A stretch of 64,000 bases of DNA from Lineus longissimus (Eukaryota; Nemertea; Pilidiophora; Heteronemertea; Lineidae): the NCBI RefSeq assembly GCF_910592395.1, contig NC_088316.1, positions 9,736,001-9,800,000 of the forward strand. Direction: 5' to 3'. Position numbers and translations under genes: made by a program. Below the pieces are notes generated by a model that had not been told where the DNA came from, searched no databases, and saw only the letters and a list, made by a program, of their open reading frames with translations. Below, in pieces: positions 34,556 through 45,720 of the stretch (positions are counted from its first letter, which is position 1; every line of letters starts with the position of its first letter).

Positions 34556-36142
34556 TACTCATCAAAGAAAGTTAAGGACCACTTTTTATATTTAACATAT
34601 TTTTTTACAGCACATATTAAGGACCAGAAAATGCCGAAATATGAATGTCCTGTATGACCTCCAAGACACAGTAATCAATTTCACATGTTGTTTGTTCCAG
34701 TTGTTGCATAACTTCTTTCTAAACTTGTCACATCCTGAAAATGGGTGTTTTTGGTGTGTCAGCTGACCACATAAAGTGGTACAAAAGTCCATGCAAGTGC
34801 TTTTCCTTGCATTTCCCACCAAGCTCAGGCAGCATTCTGACAAGAGAGATGCCTAGATGCCACTTGAGTGAAGTAGAGGTTGCACGAGCCATAGGGATGC
34901 TGGAAGCTGGCTTCAGTCAGCGACGAGTAGCTGAGATGATGGGTGTGTCTCACAGTGTCACCAGTCGTGCTAACCAACGACACCGGGAGACAGGCGATAC
35001 TCAGAGACCCTGTACTGGCCGCCCATCAGCAACAACTGCGACGGATGATCGCTACTTAGTGACTCTTTGTCGTCGCAACCGCTTCAGTAGTGCTCACAGA
35101 CTCAATAACCAATTCACTGCTGCAACTGGGGTGACTGTTTCAAATCAAACCATCCGTAACCGACTTCACAGAGCCGACATCCATGCCAGGAGGCCACTGC
35201 AATGCAACTCATTAGCCCCTGCTCACAGAAGAATCCGTCTCAATTGGCCTCGTGGTCATGTGGGATGGACCCATCAGCAATGGCGCCGTGTTCTGTTCTC
35301 AGATGAGAGCAGATTCAGCCTGGACCACAATGATGGACATGTTAGAGTCTGGAGACAACAGGGAGAGAGATTTGCAGATGCCTGCATCGCTGAACATGAC
35401 CGCTATGGTGGAGGCAGCATCATGGTGTTGGGCGGAATCAGCTACGGTCAACGCACTCGCCTCTATGTGGTCCCAGGGGGAGCAATTACAGGTGTTAGGT
35501 ACAGAGATGAAATCATGGAACCTTTTGTGGTTCCCTTTGCAGAAAACGCTGGGGAAAATTTCATTTTCATGGACGACAACGCCCGTCCCCTCACAGCGAG
35601 GGTGGTGACACAGTACCTGGCGGATCATGGAATTGAGCGTATGGACTGGCCAGCGAAATCCCCGGACTTGAATCCGATAGAACATGTATGGGACATGATG
35701 GGAAGGAGTATTGGAGCGCTTGAGGTGCAGCCAAATGGGTTGCAGTAGCTTAGTGTGGCCTTGGAGGCTGCCTGGGATGCAATTGATGTCAGAGATGTTA
35801 ATCGTCTGATAAACTCAATGAGACAGCGGTGTCAGGCTGTTATTGCAGCAGGGGGAGGCCATACTCGCTACTGACCATGCTGACATTGATGACAAGACAT
35901 TTAGGCTAAAATTGTGAAAAAGTTGACACACCAAAACACCCATTTTCAGGTTGTGACAAGTTTAGAAATAAGTTATGCAACAACTGTAACAAACAGCATG
36001 TGAACTTGATGACTGTGTCTTGGAGGTCATACAGGATATTCATATTTTAATATTTAGGTATTTTCTAGTCCTTAATATGTGCTGTATTTAAAAAAAAATA
36101 TGTTAAAAATAAAAAGTGGTCCCTAACTTTCTTTGATGAGTG
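34556..36142 (+). mobile_element. Tc1-family element with ~200-bp TIRs, nested in BEL/Pao
   Basis: Inverted arms of about 200 bp start ACTCATCAAAGAAAGTTA and contain GACCTCCAAGACACAGT and AAATGGGTGTTTT on the left, mirrored on the right up to 36142. TA duplicates lie at 34554-34555 and 36143-36144. Removing the element and one TA leaves the BEL reading frame continuous, so it inserted cleanly after that frame existed. It carries an almost complete transposase gene. Confidence 0.92.
34849..35874 (+). pseudogene. Tc1-like transposase, single nonsense codon
   Basis: 341 codons from MPRCHLSEVEVARAIG at 34849; an in-frame ATG at 34741 lies within the terminal repeat and is not preferred. The N-terminal helix-turn-helix covers residues ~5-60 (RRVAEMMGVSHSVTSR), with a GRP-type linker (CTGRPSATT). 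The catalytic triad is the Asp of LFSDESRF, the Asp of FMDDNARP and the Glu of SPDLNPIEHVWD (DD34E type). TAG at 35746-35748 truncates it at codon 300; the frame then stays open to GGGHTRY and TGA at 35872. Otherwise undamaged, so the stop may be recent. It would cut and paste the surrounding TA-flanked element. Confidence 0.92.
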
Positions 36143-36144
36143 TA

Positions 36145-37673
36145 TTTCTCAGGGCTTTGCACGTAAACTGTCCCCGGAGGAGGTTAGTCAATCGAGTGAG
36201 CGTACACATTACTTGCCACACCATGGAGTTGTCAATCCAAAAAAGCCAGACAAATTGAGAGTAGCGTTCGATGCTGCTGCTGTGTATGCTGGTTCTAGTT
36301 TGAACGATCACTTGTTAGTGGGTCCTGATCTGCTAAATAATTTGATCGGAATTTTGATGAGATTTAGATGTGGTCCCATAGCAATCTCCGCCGATGTAGA
36401 AAGTATGTTTCACATGGTCTTGGTTCCCAAAGATGACAAGTATGCTCTCAGGTTTCTTTGGAAAGATGACTTAGAAAGTGATGATCCTCCTGATGTATAC
36501 CAAATGGTCGTGCACATATTCGGTGCAAAATCGTCTCCATGCTGCGCTAATTACTGCTTGCGCCGCTGTGCGTTGGACCACATCGATGAGTTTAGTCCCT
36601 TGGTGATTGATACTGTGTTGCACAACTTCTATGTTGATGACATGCTGAAAGCTTTGTACAAGTGCACAATTGAAGAAGCTATTGATCTTGTTGTGGAGCT
36701 AATTAAGATCACTGCTTCAGGTGGTTTCAAATTGACAGCTTGGGCTTCAAATTGTCCAGAAATTTTGAGCGCTTTGAAAGATCTGGATGATAGCCTGGGA
36801 ATCTCAACGGTTGTAGATTTGAACCTGGATGATACGCACTCTCGTAGAACACTTGGTATCAATTGTGATATGAAATCGGATGTGTTTTGCTTCGAGTCAA
36901 TTGTGATTCAAAATGTCTGCACCAAACGAGGAATCATGAGCAAAATGAGTTCCGTATTTGACCCTTTGGGCTTGTTGTCACCGTTCGTTCTCAGGGCAAA
37001 GTTGATAATGAAGAGTCTCTGGGAGAAAGGTTACGGTTGGGATGACATTGTAAGTGATGCGGACTCCAGTGATTGGACCCGATGGTGTGAAGAGCTAAGT
37101 GAGCTCCCGGGTCTTCATATCCCTCGATGTTACTGGCCATGCGAGTTTGTCCCGGAAACGTTCGTGTTGCATACCTTCTGTGATGCGTCTGAGTCTGCGT
37201 TCGCGACCTGCTCATACTTGTTTGTTTCATCAGAAAGTGGTGAATTGTACGAATCTCTTGTCATGTCAAAAACTAAGGTTGTTCTTCTGAAGGACCGATG
37301 TCTTACGTTGCCACGTCTTGAACTCCAAGGTGCTGTGTTGGCTGTGAGGTTGCATGAAACTGTTCTGAGAGAGCTGGATCTTGATATCAGAAGTTCGTTC
37401 CTTTGGACAGATTCATTAATTGTGCTTCAATATCAATACATTTACAGTGAATCCAAAAGGCTCAGGACATTCGTTGCAAACCGCGTGTCTGAGATAAGGT
37501 CCAAATCGGAAAACACTCAATGGCGGTTTGTACCGGGTGTCTTGAACCCAGCTGATGATTGTTCTAGAGGTATTCAGTTGCATCACTTGAGTGTTGATCA
37601 CCGTTGGTTTCGTGGTCCAGAGTTTCTTTGGTTAAATGAGTGGCCTGTATGTTCCCGTGTTGGAATCGAATGA
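36145..37673 (+). pseudogene. pol: BEL/Pao reverse transcriptase and RNase H
   Basis: Open from the Tc1 insertion point to 37673. VVNPKKPDKLRVAFDAAA is the RT fingers region. Motif A is IAISADVESMFHMV, and the active-site block LHNFYVDDML holds the YVDD box (near 36630). GIMSKMSSVFDPLGLLSP is the Pao-family peptidase_A17 block. The RNase H-like part follows (HTFCDASESAFAT near 37175, LPRLELQGAVLA, SSFLWTDSLIVLQY). Residues needed for catalysis are visible, but the frame is separated from its protease and integrase by breaks. Confidence 0.9.
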
Positions 37674-39186
37674 CAGTGAATTGAAGCAAGTCTCTGTCGC
37701 TCTGGTTGTTCACGAGACTCCTCTTGCTGATGTATCCATCTTCTCAAACTTGCCTCGATTGTTGCGTGTGACTGCTTGGCGCATGCGCTTTTGTCATAAT
37801 TTGAGAAACCAGGTTCGTCGCAGTGGTAATTTGGTAGTTTCTGAACTAGAGGCAGCGACAACTTATTGGATCAAATGTGCACAGTCCGAATACTATGAGA
37901 ATGAAATTTCGGCACTCTCCACGGGTAAAGAATTACCACGTGACAGTTTGTTGAAATCACTGACTCCAGTAATGGTTGATGGTGTTCTGAGGATCGGTGG
38001 TCGCTTGACCAATACTCCCTTTCCATATGAAAGTAAGCATCAAATCATTGTCCCTGGCAAGCATCCAATAGCCACTTTGTTGATTCTGAAAATACACATT
38101 GGCGTAAATCACGCAGGCGCTGAGCTCACCATTGCTAGGTTACGCGAAACATACTGGATCACGCGCGCTCGTGCACGTGTGAAAAGTGTAATTCAGGCTT
38201 GTCGCATCTGTCATAGGCGTCGCATAATATCTAGGGTGCCAAAGATGGCTCAGCTTCCGTTGGCTCGCTTTGAAATGAATTCTGTCTGGTATAATACAGG
38301 TTGTGATTACTTTGGACCAATCATGGTGAAGCGGGGCCGTGGTCGAGAGAAACGTTGGGTTTGTCTCCTCACTAGTTTGTCAGTTCGTGCTGTCCATCTA
38401 GAATTAGCACCCTCACTGAATGCTGATGCATTCATTTTAGCACTTAGAAGGTTCATCGCTCGTCGTGGCTCACCGAGGCATATCTAGCGACAACGGCACA
38501 AACTTCGTGGGAGCAAACAGGGAGCTTAAGGAGGCAATAGCTAGTATTGATTCGGACAAAGTCCACAAGAGTATCGCTGAAAGAAGTATTGAGTGGCATT
38601 TCATTCCACCAAAGGCGCAACATATGGGTGGCGTATGGGAGCGATTAGTACGCTCAGTCAAGCGTTCGCTCGATGCTGTCCTGACAAATCACTGTGTCTT
38701 TGAAGATACCCTCCACACGTTTCTTTGTGAAGTTGAGGCTATTTTGAATAGCCGTCCCTTGACTCATGTTAGTTCTAGTCCTGATGATTTGGAACCCTTA
38801 ACTCCTGCTCACTTCTTACTTGGCATTCCAAACAACACTTCACAAATTGTGGAGTCCTCAGATTCAGATATGTGTAGTAGAAAAGATGGCGCCAAACACA
38901 AGTTCTCTTAGACCATTTTTGGCGTCGTTGGAAAAAAGAATACCTGCCTACATTGACTATTACTCCAAAGTGGACTGATGATGTTCCCAACCTCAGTGTT
39001 GACGATGTAGTTATGATGAATGACAATAATGAACCTCGTGGAAATTGGCCCCTTGCCAGAGTTGTTGAAATCTGTCCTAGCGCAGATGGACGAGTTAGAG
39101 TTGTGAAAGTGAAAACAAAAGATGGAATTTTGATGCGACCTGTAGCAAGGCTATGTCTCCTTGAACAAGCGAAGACAAAGATTTAG
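37636..39186 (+). pseudogene. BEL/Pao integrase, three frames
   Basis: Frame 1 (37636-38487) has the zinc-binding HHCC region (HIGVNHAG..., then ACRICHRR) and the first catalytic Asp (NTGCDYFGPI near 38300). Frame 2 (about 38480-38911) has SSDNGTNFVGA with the second Asp and HMGGVWERLVRS with the catalytic Glu. Frame 3 (about 38911-39186) has the C-terminal SH3-like part (NWPLARVVEI, GILMRPVARL). Two frameshifts, near 38480 and 38900, prevent a continuous product. Confidence 0.88.
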
Positions 39187-39411
39187 AAAGTTTCATCAAA
39201 TATGGTGTTACATGTAATTGTCACACTGTTCTAAATGATAGTTTGATTGGTAGAATAGGATAATATTGTTTGAATTATAGAATGTCAAAAAGTAAACAAA
39301 GATGAACACGTGTTGTATATAGTTTAATACCGGTATGTATATAAGTTTGAAGTACTTAACGTTTGGAGTTGTTCAGACACCGTTGTCAGACAACGCTGTC
39401 ATGGGGGTGGC

Positions 39412-39853
39412 TGTGAAGGTTTTCTTTCAATTTTTATTCAAATTACTTTTTTCTTTAAGTTACCTTTTTATATTTTACATTTGGTTCCCTTTTGTTGCAG
39501 TTATGGCTCAGGCCCTTGTGGAATTTCTGACTTGCTGTAATAATAGTAGGCCTAATGAGATAGCTTATATAATTAACCTGGGCCTGAGCTGTGAGTGCAC
39601 ATGAGGGAACCTATTTTAGTTAGTCTTCTTCCATGCCCTTGGAGCGGTGTATTTTTTACCCAGTAAACTAGCCACGAATTGGTGAGTTATTTAAACTTGT
39701 ATTTCTCAAATTATATTCTGTTCAGTTTTCTCTTAGCCAATACCTGTACATTATATCTGTTAATGATTAACAAATAAATGGTTTTCCTACAGTTTACCGA
39801 ACATTAAAAAAGAATTACGGGTCGTGTGAACTTTTCTGGCCTTGACGGCTACA
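39412..39853 (+). repeat. 3' LTR of BEL/Pao element
   Basis: 442 bp, identical to the 5' LTR except four transitions in the last ~90 bases. Followed by the target duplication CCTCA. Confidence 0.95.
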
Positions 39854-39858
39854 CCTCA

Positions 39859-39964
39859 TATAAATCAATGCGATCAAACATGCTTTAAAAAATCAAGAAA
39901 TGATTAATCAACGATCTACTACCATTTGATTTGTTTTCATAAGAGAAGTCCACCTGCGATACAT
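39859..39964 (-). pseudogene. LINE ORF2 fragment: middle of endonuclease
   Basis: About 106 bp left between the BEL and Harbinger insertions. Minus-strand reading gives VSQVDFSYENKSNGSRSLIN and HFL. This is the endonuclease segment that follows GDLNTDL (42942-43445) and precedes the SDH block (30995-31553) in LINE ORF2. A frame change follows (FDRIDLYEV). Confidence 0.75.
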
Positions 39965-40032
39965 TATGGCTGGTATTTTAGAATGTTCCATTAGTCTAAA
40001 GGTATACATTTTGCCTATTGTTCTCATGTTAG

Positions 40033-40220
40033 ATCAACCTTTCGCGATTTTAGAATCAACCTTTATTTGCAGGAAAAGGCCAACCTTCTCTCTTTACCTT
40101 TCGTAAGGTCGACATCGTTTTTAGAACTTTCCTTATCAAAAAGTCAACCTTTAGTTTTGCTTAGGAATTCCTTTATTTCTAAGGATGGTCTGAGGCAACC
40201 TTTAGCCGACCTTAAGCTTT
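40033..40220 (+). promoter_or_regulatory. subterminal AACCTT motif cluster
   Basis: At least six copies of (C)AACCTT or ACCTTT occur here (for example ATCAACCTTT, CCAACCTTCT, GTCAACCTTT, GCAACCTTTAG, GACCTTAAG). A matching cluster in the same orientation lies at about 42775-42910. Repeated subterminal motifs are likely binding sites for the Myb-like or DDE protein of this element. That role is inferred. Confidence 0.4.
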
Positions 40221-40269
40221 TAAACTGCTCTCTCTTTGTCATTTTGCATGGGACTTTTAAAGCATCAAT

Positions 40270-41268
40270 ATGGGCGACTACGTAGAGAGGCTTGCAAACA
40301 TAGAGAGGCTGCAGGATATTGGTGCTCCACGGGTTCCGAGGATACGTCACGTCAATTATGTTGACCCTGATCAACGAAGGAATGACCGAGAATTCGAAAA
40401 ACAGTACCGATTCAACAGGGAAAGATTTACGGAAATGTTGGACCTATTACAAGACGATTTACCCGAGCCGCCAGACAATCGAGGAAACCCGATTCCACCA
40501 GATATTCAGCTGAAAACAGCATTACGATTCTATGCAGCAGGAAGTTTCAAATTGTAGCAGGTGATTTAACTGATATTTCACAATCATCGATTTCAAAAAT
40601 TGTTGTGAAAGTTTCAAATGCCCGAGCAAGGAAACGACCACAGTTCATAAGGATGTTCCAGAACAGCAGGCAGCAACTAGAGCTATGCAGCGGAAATTCA
40701 CCGATATCGCTGGGTTTCCACAGGTTATCGGTTGTGTTGATGGTGTCCACATAAGCATTCAAGCCCGCCTGTGGAAAATAAGGAAATATATCGTTGCAGA
40801 AAAAGCTTCATGTCATTAAACGTACGAGGCATTTGTGATGCGGACCACCGTTTCATAAATATTGTTGCCAGATGGCCGGGCTCGACACATGACTCACGGG
40901 TCTTTGACAACAGCGTGATATGCCACAGATTCGAAAATAACGAACTAACAGGTTTAATGCTCGGTGATAAGGGATACTCGTGTCGACCATTCTTAATGAC
41001 GCCTTTCCGCAACCCAAATGGCAGGCGAGAAATCCGCTACAATCGTGCACATGTCACAACCCGTTCAACTGTGGAACGTACATTTGTGATTTGGAAGAAA
41101 CGCTTCCCCTGTTTGAAACTTGGCATACGATGTAAATTACAAACAGCAATGAAAGTTATAGCTGCAACTGCTGTGCTCCATAACTTCGCTAGGGACATTG
41201 GGGAACCTGACATTTCAGATGAAGAAGATGAAGATGAAGAGGACGGTGATGGAGATGAGGATGAGTAA
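40270..41268 (+). pseudogene. HARBI1-like DDE nuclease of PIF/Harbinger, frameshifted
   Basis: Starts MGDYVERLANIERLQDIG at 40270. An indel near 40545 shifts the frame before VAGDLTDISQSSISK, the helix-turn-helix-like region. Further shifts occur near 40670 and 40765. The catalytic blocks survive: the Asp of VIGCVDGVHIS (near 40730), the Asp of LGDKGYSC (near 40970) and the Glu of STVERTF (near 41070). KSFMSLNVRGICDADHRF and ARWPGSTHDSRVF are family signatures. The C-terminus is strongly acidic (DEEDEDEEDGDGDEDE), ending at 41268. Without the shifts it would be of normal family length. Confidence 0.9.
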
Positions 41269-41359
41269 ATGGACAATGATGCATTTAGCAATGCCGTGAG
41301 GCAAACTATTGTTCAACAATATTTTCAGTAATCATTTCAGAATTTATTACATGTACACT

Positions 41360-42625
41360 TCAGATGACAGTTTGGTAACTCATCTCAGAGAGCATTTGGA
41401 ACAATGAATAACTGGACTGGTTTGAACCACTAGCAGAAGTGTCCATTCTGTCATGTAACTCTCTGACAACGTCCTCTTGCATTTTGATCAATTTCAAACG
41501 TTCCTCGTGTTCTTCCTCTTCAAACGTGATTTTCTGCTTCAGACGTTTAACCTGTTGCTCATGTTTCGTTTCCTGCATTACGAGTGCCCTGTCAACAGCT
41601 GACGTATTGGACTGTTCTGATGACGGCATCAATCCAGCTGTGCCTTTATGTTCATATGTGGCTTTCCCTTTTTCGGCTCCGATGCAGCTGGCGTAGGTGT
41701 GGTCAAGCGGTGTGCGGGACTGTCAACTTCGACCATCGGTGGTGAATCTGGTTCATCTAATTCATCATATCTTTTGGATGTTGAAGACTCTGGCAATGAC
41801 GTTTTGCAAGCTGAAATTTTGAACAATGGAAGGGAGTCACATCTAAACATACAAAGTAACAAATTTACAATTTTTCATGAAAATGACTAAAATTGTTCTC
41901 ATTTTAGAATTGCAAAACTGAGGAGAATTTTACTCGAAAGAGAATTAGAAATGAAAATATGCTCGAAAATTGAGAGACATATAAGTCAAATTGTTAGAAA
42001 TGGGCTAACTTCGGAAATTTCCAATGTCGATTTTGTATTTTCCATACTGGGCATGCACATGATCATGCCAGCATACATGTACATTACTCCAATATATGAT
42101 GATGATAAATGTAAGACTGGTATGTTGCAGGGATTCCTCGCTGTATCGTGTTTTATGAAGTGCTGTACCAGACTGGGAAAATAAAGATAACTTACTTTGG
42201 CCATGATAACCTGTGTCATCCTCAACATCATTGTCTAGAGGCGCTAGCACATCACTACACATTGAGGACACCATGTGGGCGGTTTCATCAGCTGTGGCAT
42301 CTGGATCTATTGTGCCGCCACCCGTCTGTTGGCGATTTTTTTTCTCTTTGCTGACGTCCTTCTTTGCCTTGGTTTTCCTATTGTCCCATACCTTTTTGAG
42401 GGATTTCATATCCGCAGGCAGTATCCTTTTTTGTTAATTGAACTTGGCGACGATACGCTCCCAGGCATCATTCTTGTCCTTTATTGCCTCGGTCGTGTTT
42501 TTTCTCACGTCTAGGATTTATTTTTCCTTCTGGAGGATTGACACTAGCAAGTGCTTTTCGAGCTCGGAAAAGATTATGCGACTACTCTTCTTCCCTCCTC
42601 CACTTTCTCCTCCTTTTGACTCCAT
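41360..42625 (-). pseudogene. Myb/SANT-like second protein of PIF/Harbinger, broken
   Basis: The minus-strand start at 42625 is an ATG followed by a Gly/Ser/Lys-rich leader, then a trihelix-like Myb region (FSELEKHLLVSILQ, NDAWERIVAKFN, LKKVWDNRKTKAKKD). Two in-frame stops lie within it, near 42518 and 42435. A donor-like site near 42210 and an acceptor TTTCAG near 41812 would join it to PMVEVDSPAHRLTTPTP. A frame change near 41630 leads to the C-terminal coiled coil (RLKQKITFEEEEHEERLKL), ending at 41360. In intact elements this protein binds subterminal DNA and brings the nuclease to the nucleus. Confidence 0.75.
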
Positions 42626-42941
42626 TTCATTCACTACTAGAGGGCCAAGTGCCACAGACCTCCATGAACACATATGTTGCTAAAATATGTTGCACCCTTC
42701 CCCATTGTGCGCCGAGGAGATAATTGGTTTAAGTAGGCCTTTCATAAGGAATCCCTTCACAAGGCCCTCCTAAAGTTCACCTTTCACAAAAGGAATTCCT
42801 CGATAAAGGAATTGCATAAGATCGGTTCTAAAAACGACAATCCTAAGGTCAACCTTATGAAAAGAAGACCTTCCCAATGGCTACCTTATGATCGGTTAAC
42901 CTTTGACCAAAATAAAGGAACATTCTAAAATACCAGCCAAT

Positions 42942-43445
42942 GATTAACCGCAGAACATAAATTTTCCTGTCTCATAAAATCCAAAAGTGCAAGTCTACCT
43001 AGGTCGGTATTCAAATCTCCCCCAACAATGACATAAGAAGTTTCATGACCGTGCAATAACACAGACACTTCTATCAGCGTGTTCTGAAACTCTTGAAGAT
43101 TCTGTTGACCCCCACTATCAGTAGGCATGTAAATGCAATATAATCATCAAGCCCATCCAATTTTATGGTGATCCCACAAACTCCTAGAATCAAAATCCAT
43201 CGGAGTGACAACACCTTTGAAATGTTCATGCCAAGCTATTGCTACGCCAACATACGGACGCCCTAAACAAAGAAGTGTTTCCTATACCGGATACCCCGTG
43301 CAATAAGATATCACTGCCCAAGTCCGCCCTCAACTTAGCAAGCTGCTGATCAAGCATCCAATGTTCCTGAGGCTTAATTAGGCAGCAATGTAGTCCTTTC
43401 GCCCCGACCCAAGTCAACAGCTATTATATGAAGTAAAGTTCATGA
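42942..43445 (-). pseudogene. LINE ORF2 fragment: start of endonuclease
   Basis: Minus-strand reading contains LDQQLAKLRADLGSDILLHG near 43330, HEHFKGVVTPMDFDSRSL near 43215, YMPTDSGGQQNLQEF near 43120 and VIVGGDLNTDLGR near 43020. The GDLNTD block is the metal/phosphate-binding motif of AP-type endonucleases. Frameshifts separate the blocks. It is cut at 42942 by the Harbinger element and continues at 39964. Confidence 0.85.
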
Positions 43446-43484
43446 TACTCATGATCAAAAACAGTAAATGTCCGGACGCCCACA

Positions 43485-44669
43485 TCACCGTTGTTTAGAC
43501 GGTACAAAATACTTTCTCAAACCCACACCTTCTGGCCACATGTCCCCAAATAATAACTTGGCAAACTGCGACTTCGGCACGCTTAGTCTATACGACTTGA
43601 AATTGGCGTTCACTTCAGACTTGAGTTCCAGTTCATTCACAACAATGCCCATTTCTACAATGTAGTTCCTGAGAGACTCATCCGTCGGCTCCGAATCTAG
43701 CCGAAAGATGAATAAGTCTCTTTTCGGTTCAGGAGCCCCCTTGAGTGCACAGTCTGATTTAGGCCTACTGATTATGATCACATTTCTCCGATTAATCTTC
43801 TTGTTGGTCACTGAGGTGCAACCTTCCGAGTCTCTGGAATTCAGGGAGCAGTTGCAACCCCTCAGCCGCAGAACCGAACGATATGGAACCGCAAGGATAG
43901 ACGGCTCCCTTGCGGAACCCCTTCCTCCGCCACGACCACCGCGCAGGTTCAGACTTTGAACCACACTCTCAGCGTAACTCACTATATTATTTGGCTTATC
44001 TGATAAATCTCATGTGCTATCCCTCCATTCCTCGACTTTGTAGTCCACCCACGAGGATAACTTCTTCTCTGCACCCGCTGAAGGGAGACAAGATACACTC
44101 CATCCATCGGCTCCATCCACCGGAACTCCTCTCATCACGATTCACCTTTACATCGCTAATATCTAACCTATTTTTCACAGTTCTGTCCTCAATGGAACTA
44201 AGCTGTTTCTCAAGTTTACTGAGCCTCTCCACGATAGAGATGATGTTTATTTCCCTCGGATGAGACCGAGGGTACGAGTTCAAGTCCATCGCCGGAACTG
44301 CCAGCATCGACATCTCATTTGTTTGTCTAGAGCATTCAACGCGTTTATTATTTCAATCGTGTTTGATTCCTCCTCCTTTCTTACATTCGTGGTTTTTCTG
44401 GAAACTATCCTACCGATCACTTCAGAACCAACTTTCTCCCATAGAAATTCATTCGCAATCAAGATCTGACCCCTTGTGTAAAAGTCAACTACCGAATTCT
44501 TGACCTGTTCATTTGTCGCCGACTGTAAGCCGAACCACATGTACGCTAACACAGGTTGAAGAATCACAGCCTCCCGCAGCACACAGTCCTTCTCGGCTCC
44601 ACCCGATTTTACCAAATGATTTTCTTGGGCCTCATTCCCCGCGCCATCTGCGTCCACTTCCTCGTTCAC
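43485..44669 (-). pseudogene. LINE ORF1-like protein, three frames
   Basis: From 44669 (MNEEVDADGAGNEAQEN), the N-terminal block includes YMWFGLQSATNEQVKNSVVD, a conserved feature of ORF1 proteins in many invertebrate LINEs as I recall them. The middle (44017-44313) has a coiled coil (ISIVERLSKLEKQLSSIEDR). The C-terminal part (43485-43982) has an RRM-like segment (KRDLFIFRLDSEPTDESLRN, FAKLLFGDMWPEGVGLRKYF). It is an RNA-binding chaperone in intact elements. Three frames are used, so it is inactive. The 5' end of the LINE is probably near 44790. Confidence 0.75.
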
Positions 44670-45154
44670 GCCATCTAGATTCTCACGATCTGCCTTCGCC
44701 AGTTTCTATTCTGGGCAAATGCCTCGCATTGGAGAGAGCTCCTACCGCATTCTCTTTTTTAAATCGTCTTATTTCAGAGGCGTAGTAAACGAATCCATTG
44801 TAAAGTGAGCAGTCATCGCCCTTACTCATATATAAATACTTATGTTTCCTAAAGCGTGACGAGAACTATGGGCCTCAGTGCGTGTATGTGTATACAAGGA
44901 GCTCAAAAAGTCTAAGTATTTTGGCTTTTGGTGGCTCAAACACAGCTAACCAGGAATAGAAGAAACAGTCCAACAGATATAAGTCTATATTTCTTCATTA
45001 ATGTCTTCTATATAAGATGCGGAGAAACCATCACTACGTCTTGAATAATGAAAGGGCCAGTGGCCATTGTGCTCACCGTATAGATATTTGAATTCATCCT
45101 GGTTAAGAAACATGCTACATGTATAGTATACAGGTCAAACCAAAGTCGGTATGA

Positions 45155-45720
45155 CATTGATGTATCCTTGCTTGGAGTACCTACCATAAAATAATCATCA
45201 AAAATAAGTCACTAATAAGCGAGATATTGCACTTTTTACCTTTTTAGTCTTGGCCCCCAGGTGGCCAAGTCGAGAATCAGATCAGACCGAAATTTGACGT
45301 CAGTAGTTACATGACGTAGGGAGTCATGTGTACAAAATTTCAAGATCATAGCTTTAGCGGTTAAGAAACGTTCCATAGTTACACTCAAACGGCAAATTTA
45401 CGCCATTTGACCTATGTGACCTTGAAAATTAGGTCATATCAAAAACCCATATGATCTGTGATGTATTCTTGCTAGGACAACCTACCGAGAAAGTTTTATC
45501 GAAAACGAGTTGCTCATAAGAGAGATATCACACTTTTAAGGTTTCCACTACTAGCCCCCAGGTGGCCAAGTCGAGAATCAAATCGGAACGAAATTCATTG
45601 TCATAGGTCAGCTGACCTGGGGGTCCTAGCGGTTAAGAAACGTGCCACTGTTTTTGAAACAGGATACAGACGACGACAGACGACGACAGAAAACGACGCC
45701 CGACGACGGACGACACCGGA
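45155..45720. repeat. ~302-bp tandem repeat, two copies, with CGAC-rich tail
   Basis: GCCCCCAGGTGGCCAAGTCG occurs at about 45254 and 45555, and TGATGTATCCTTGCTTGGAG (45160) pairs with TGATGTATTCTTGCTAGGAC (45461). The array ends in a CGACGACAGACGACG-rich tail (45665-45720). A diverged relative is at 10985-11385. Dispersed repeat of unknown class. Confidence 0.75.

Larger units (their letters stand above)
31554..39853 (+). mobile_element. BEL/Pao LTR retrotransposon, degenerate
   Basis: Complete from LTR to LTR, flanked by the 5-bp target duplication CCTCA (31549-31553 and 39854-39858). The two 442-bp LTRs differ at only four positions, all transitions. Between them, gag, aspartic protease, reverse transcriptase/RNase H and integrase follow in BEL/Pao order. 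The coding region has a nonsense codon, at least five frame changes and a 1.6-kb Tc1 insertion. It is inserted in a minus-strand LINE endonuclease sequence. A purine-rich GGGGGTGG precedes the 3' LTR as a possible polypurine tract. A tRNA primer site directly after the 5' LTR is not obvious; TGGTACCAAATAC near 32025 is a weak candidate. Confidence 0.95.
39968..42938 (+). mobile_element. PIF/Harbinger transposon, 2.97 kb, degenerate
   Basis: A perfect 22-bp TIR starting GGCTGGTATTTTAGAATG (39968-39989 and 42917-42938). The flanking 3-mers TAT (39965-39967) and AAT (42939-42941) are a one-mismatch target duplication. Excision at this site restores continuity of the LINE endonuclease codons on either side. 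Two convergent genes are present, as usual for the superfamily: a HARBI1-like DDE nuclease (plus) and a Myb/SANT-like protein (minus). Both are disrupted. Confidence 0.9.

Noticed and set aside
34741-34848. Upstream ATG start for the nested Tc1 transposase
   Set aside because: It lies inside the terminal inverted repeat. The family N-terminus begins at 34849.
32100-39186. Programmed ribosomal frameshifts in the BEL/Pao element
   Set aside because: There are too many frame changes, in varied directions and inside single domains such as integrase. They are damage or sequence error.
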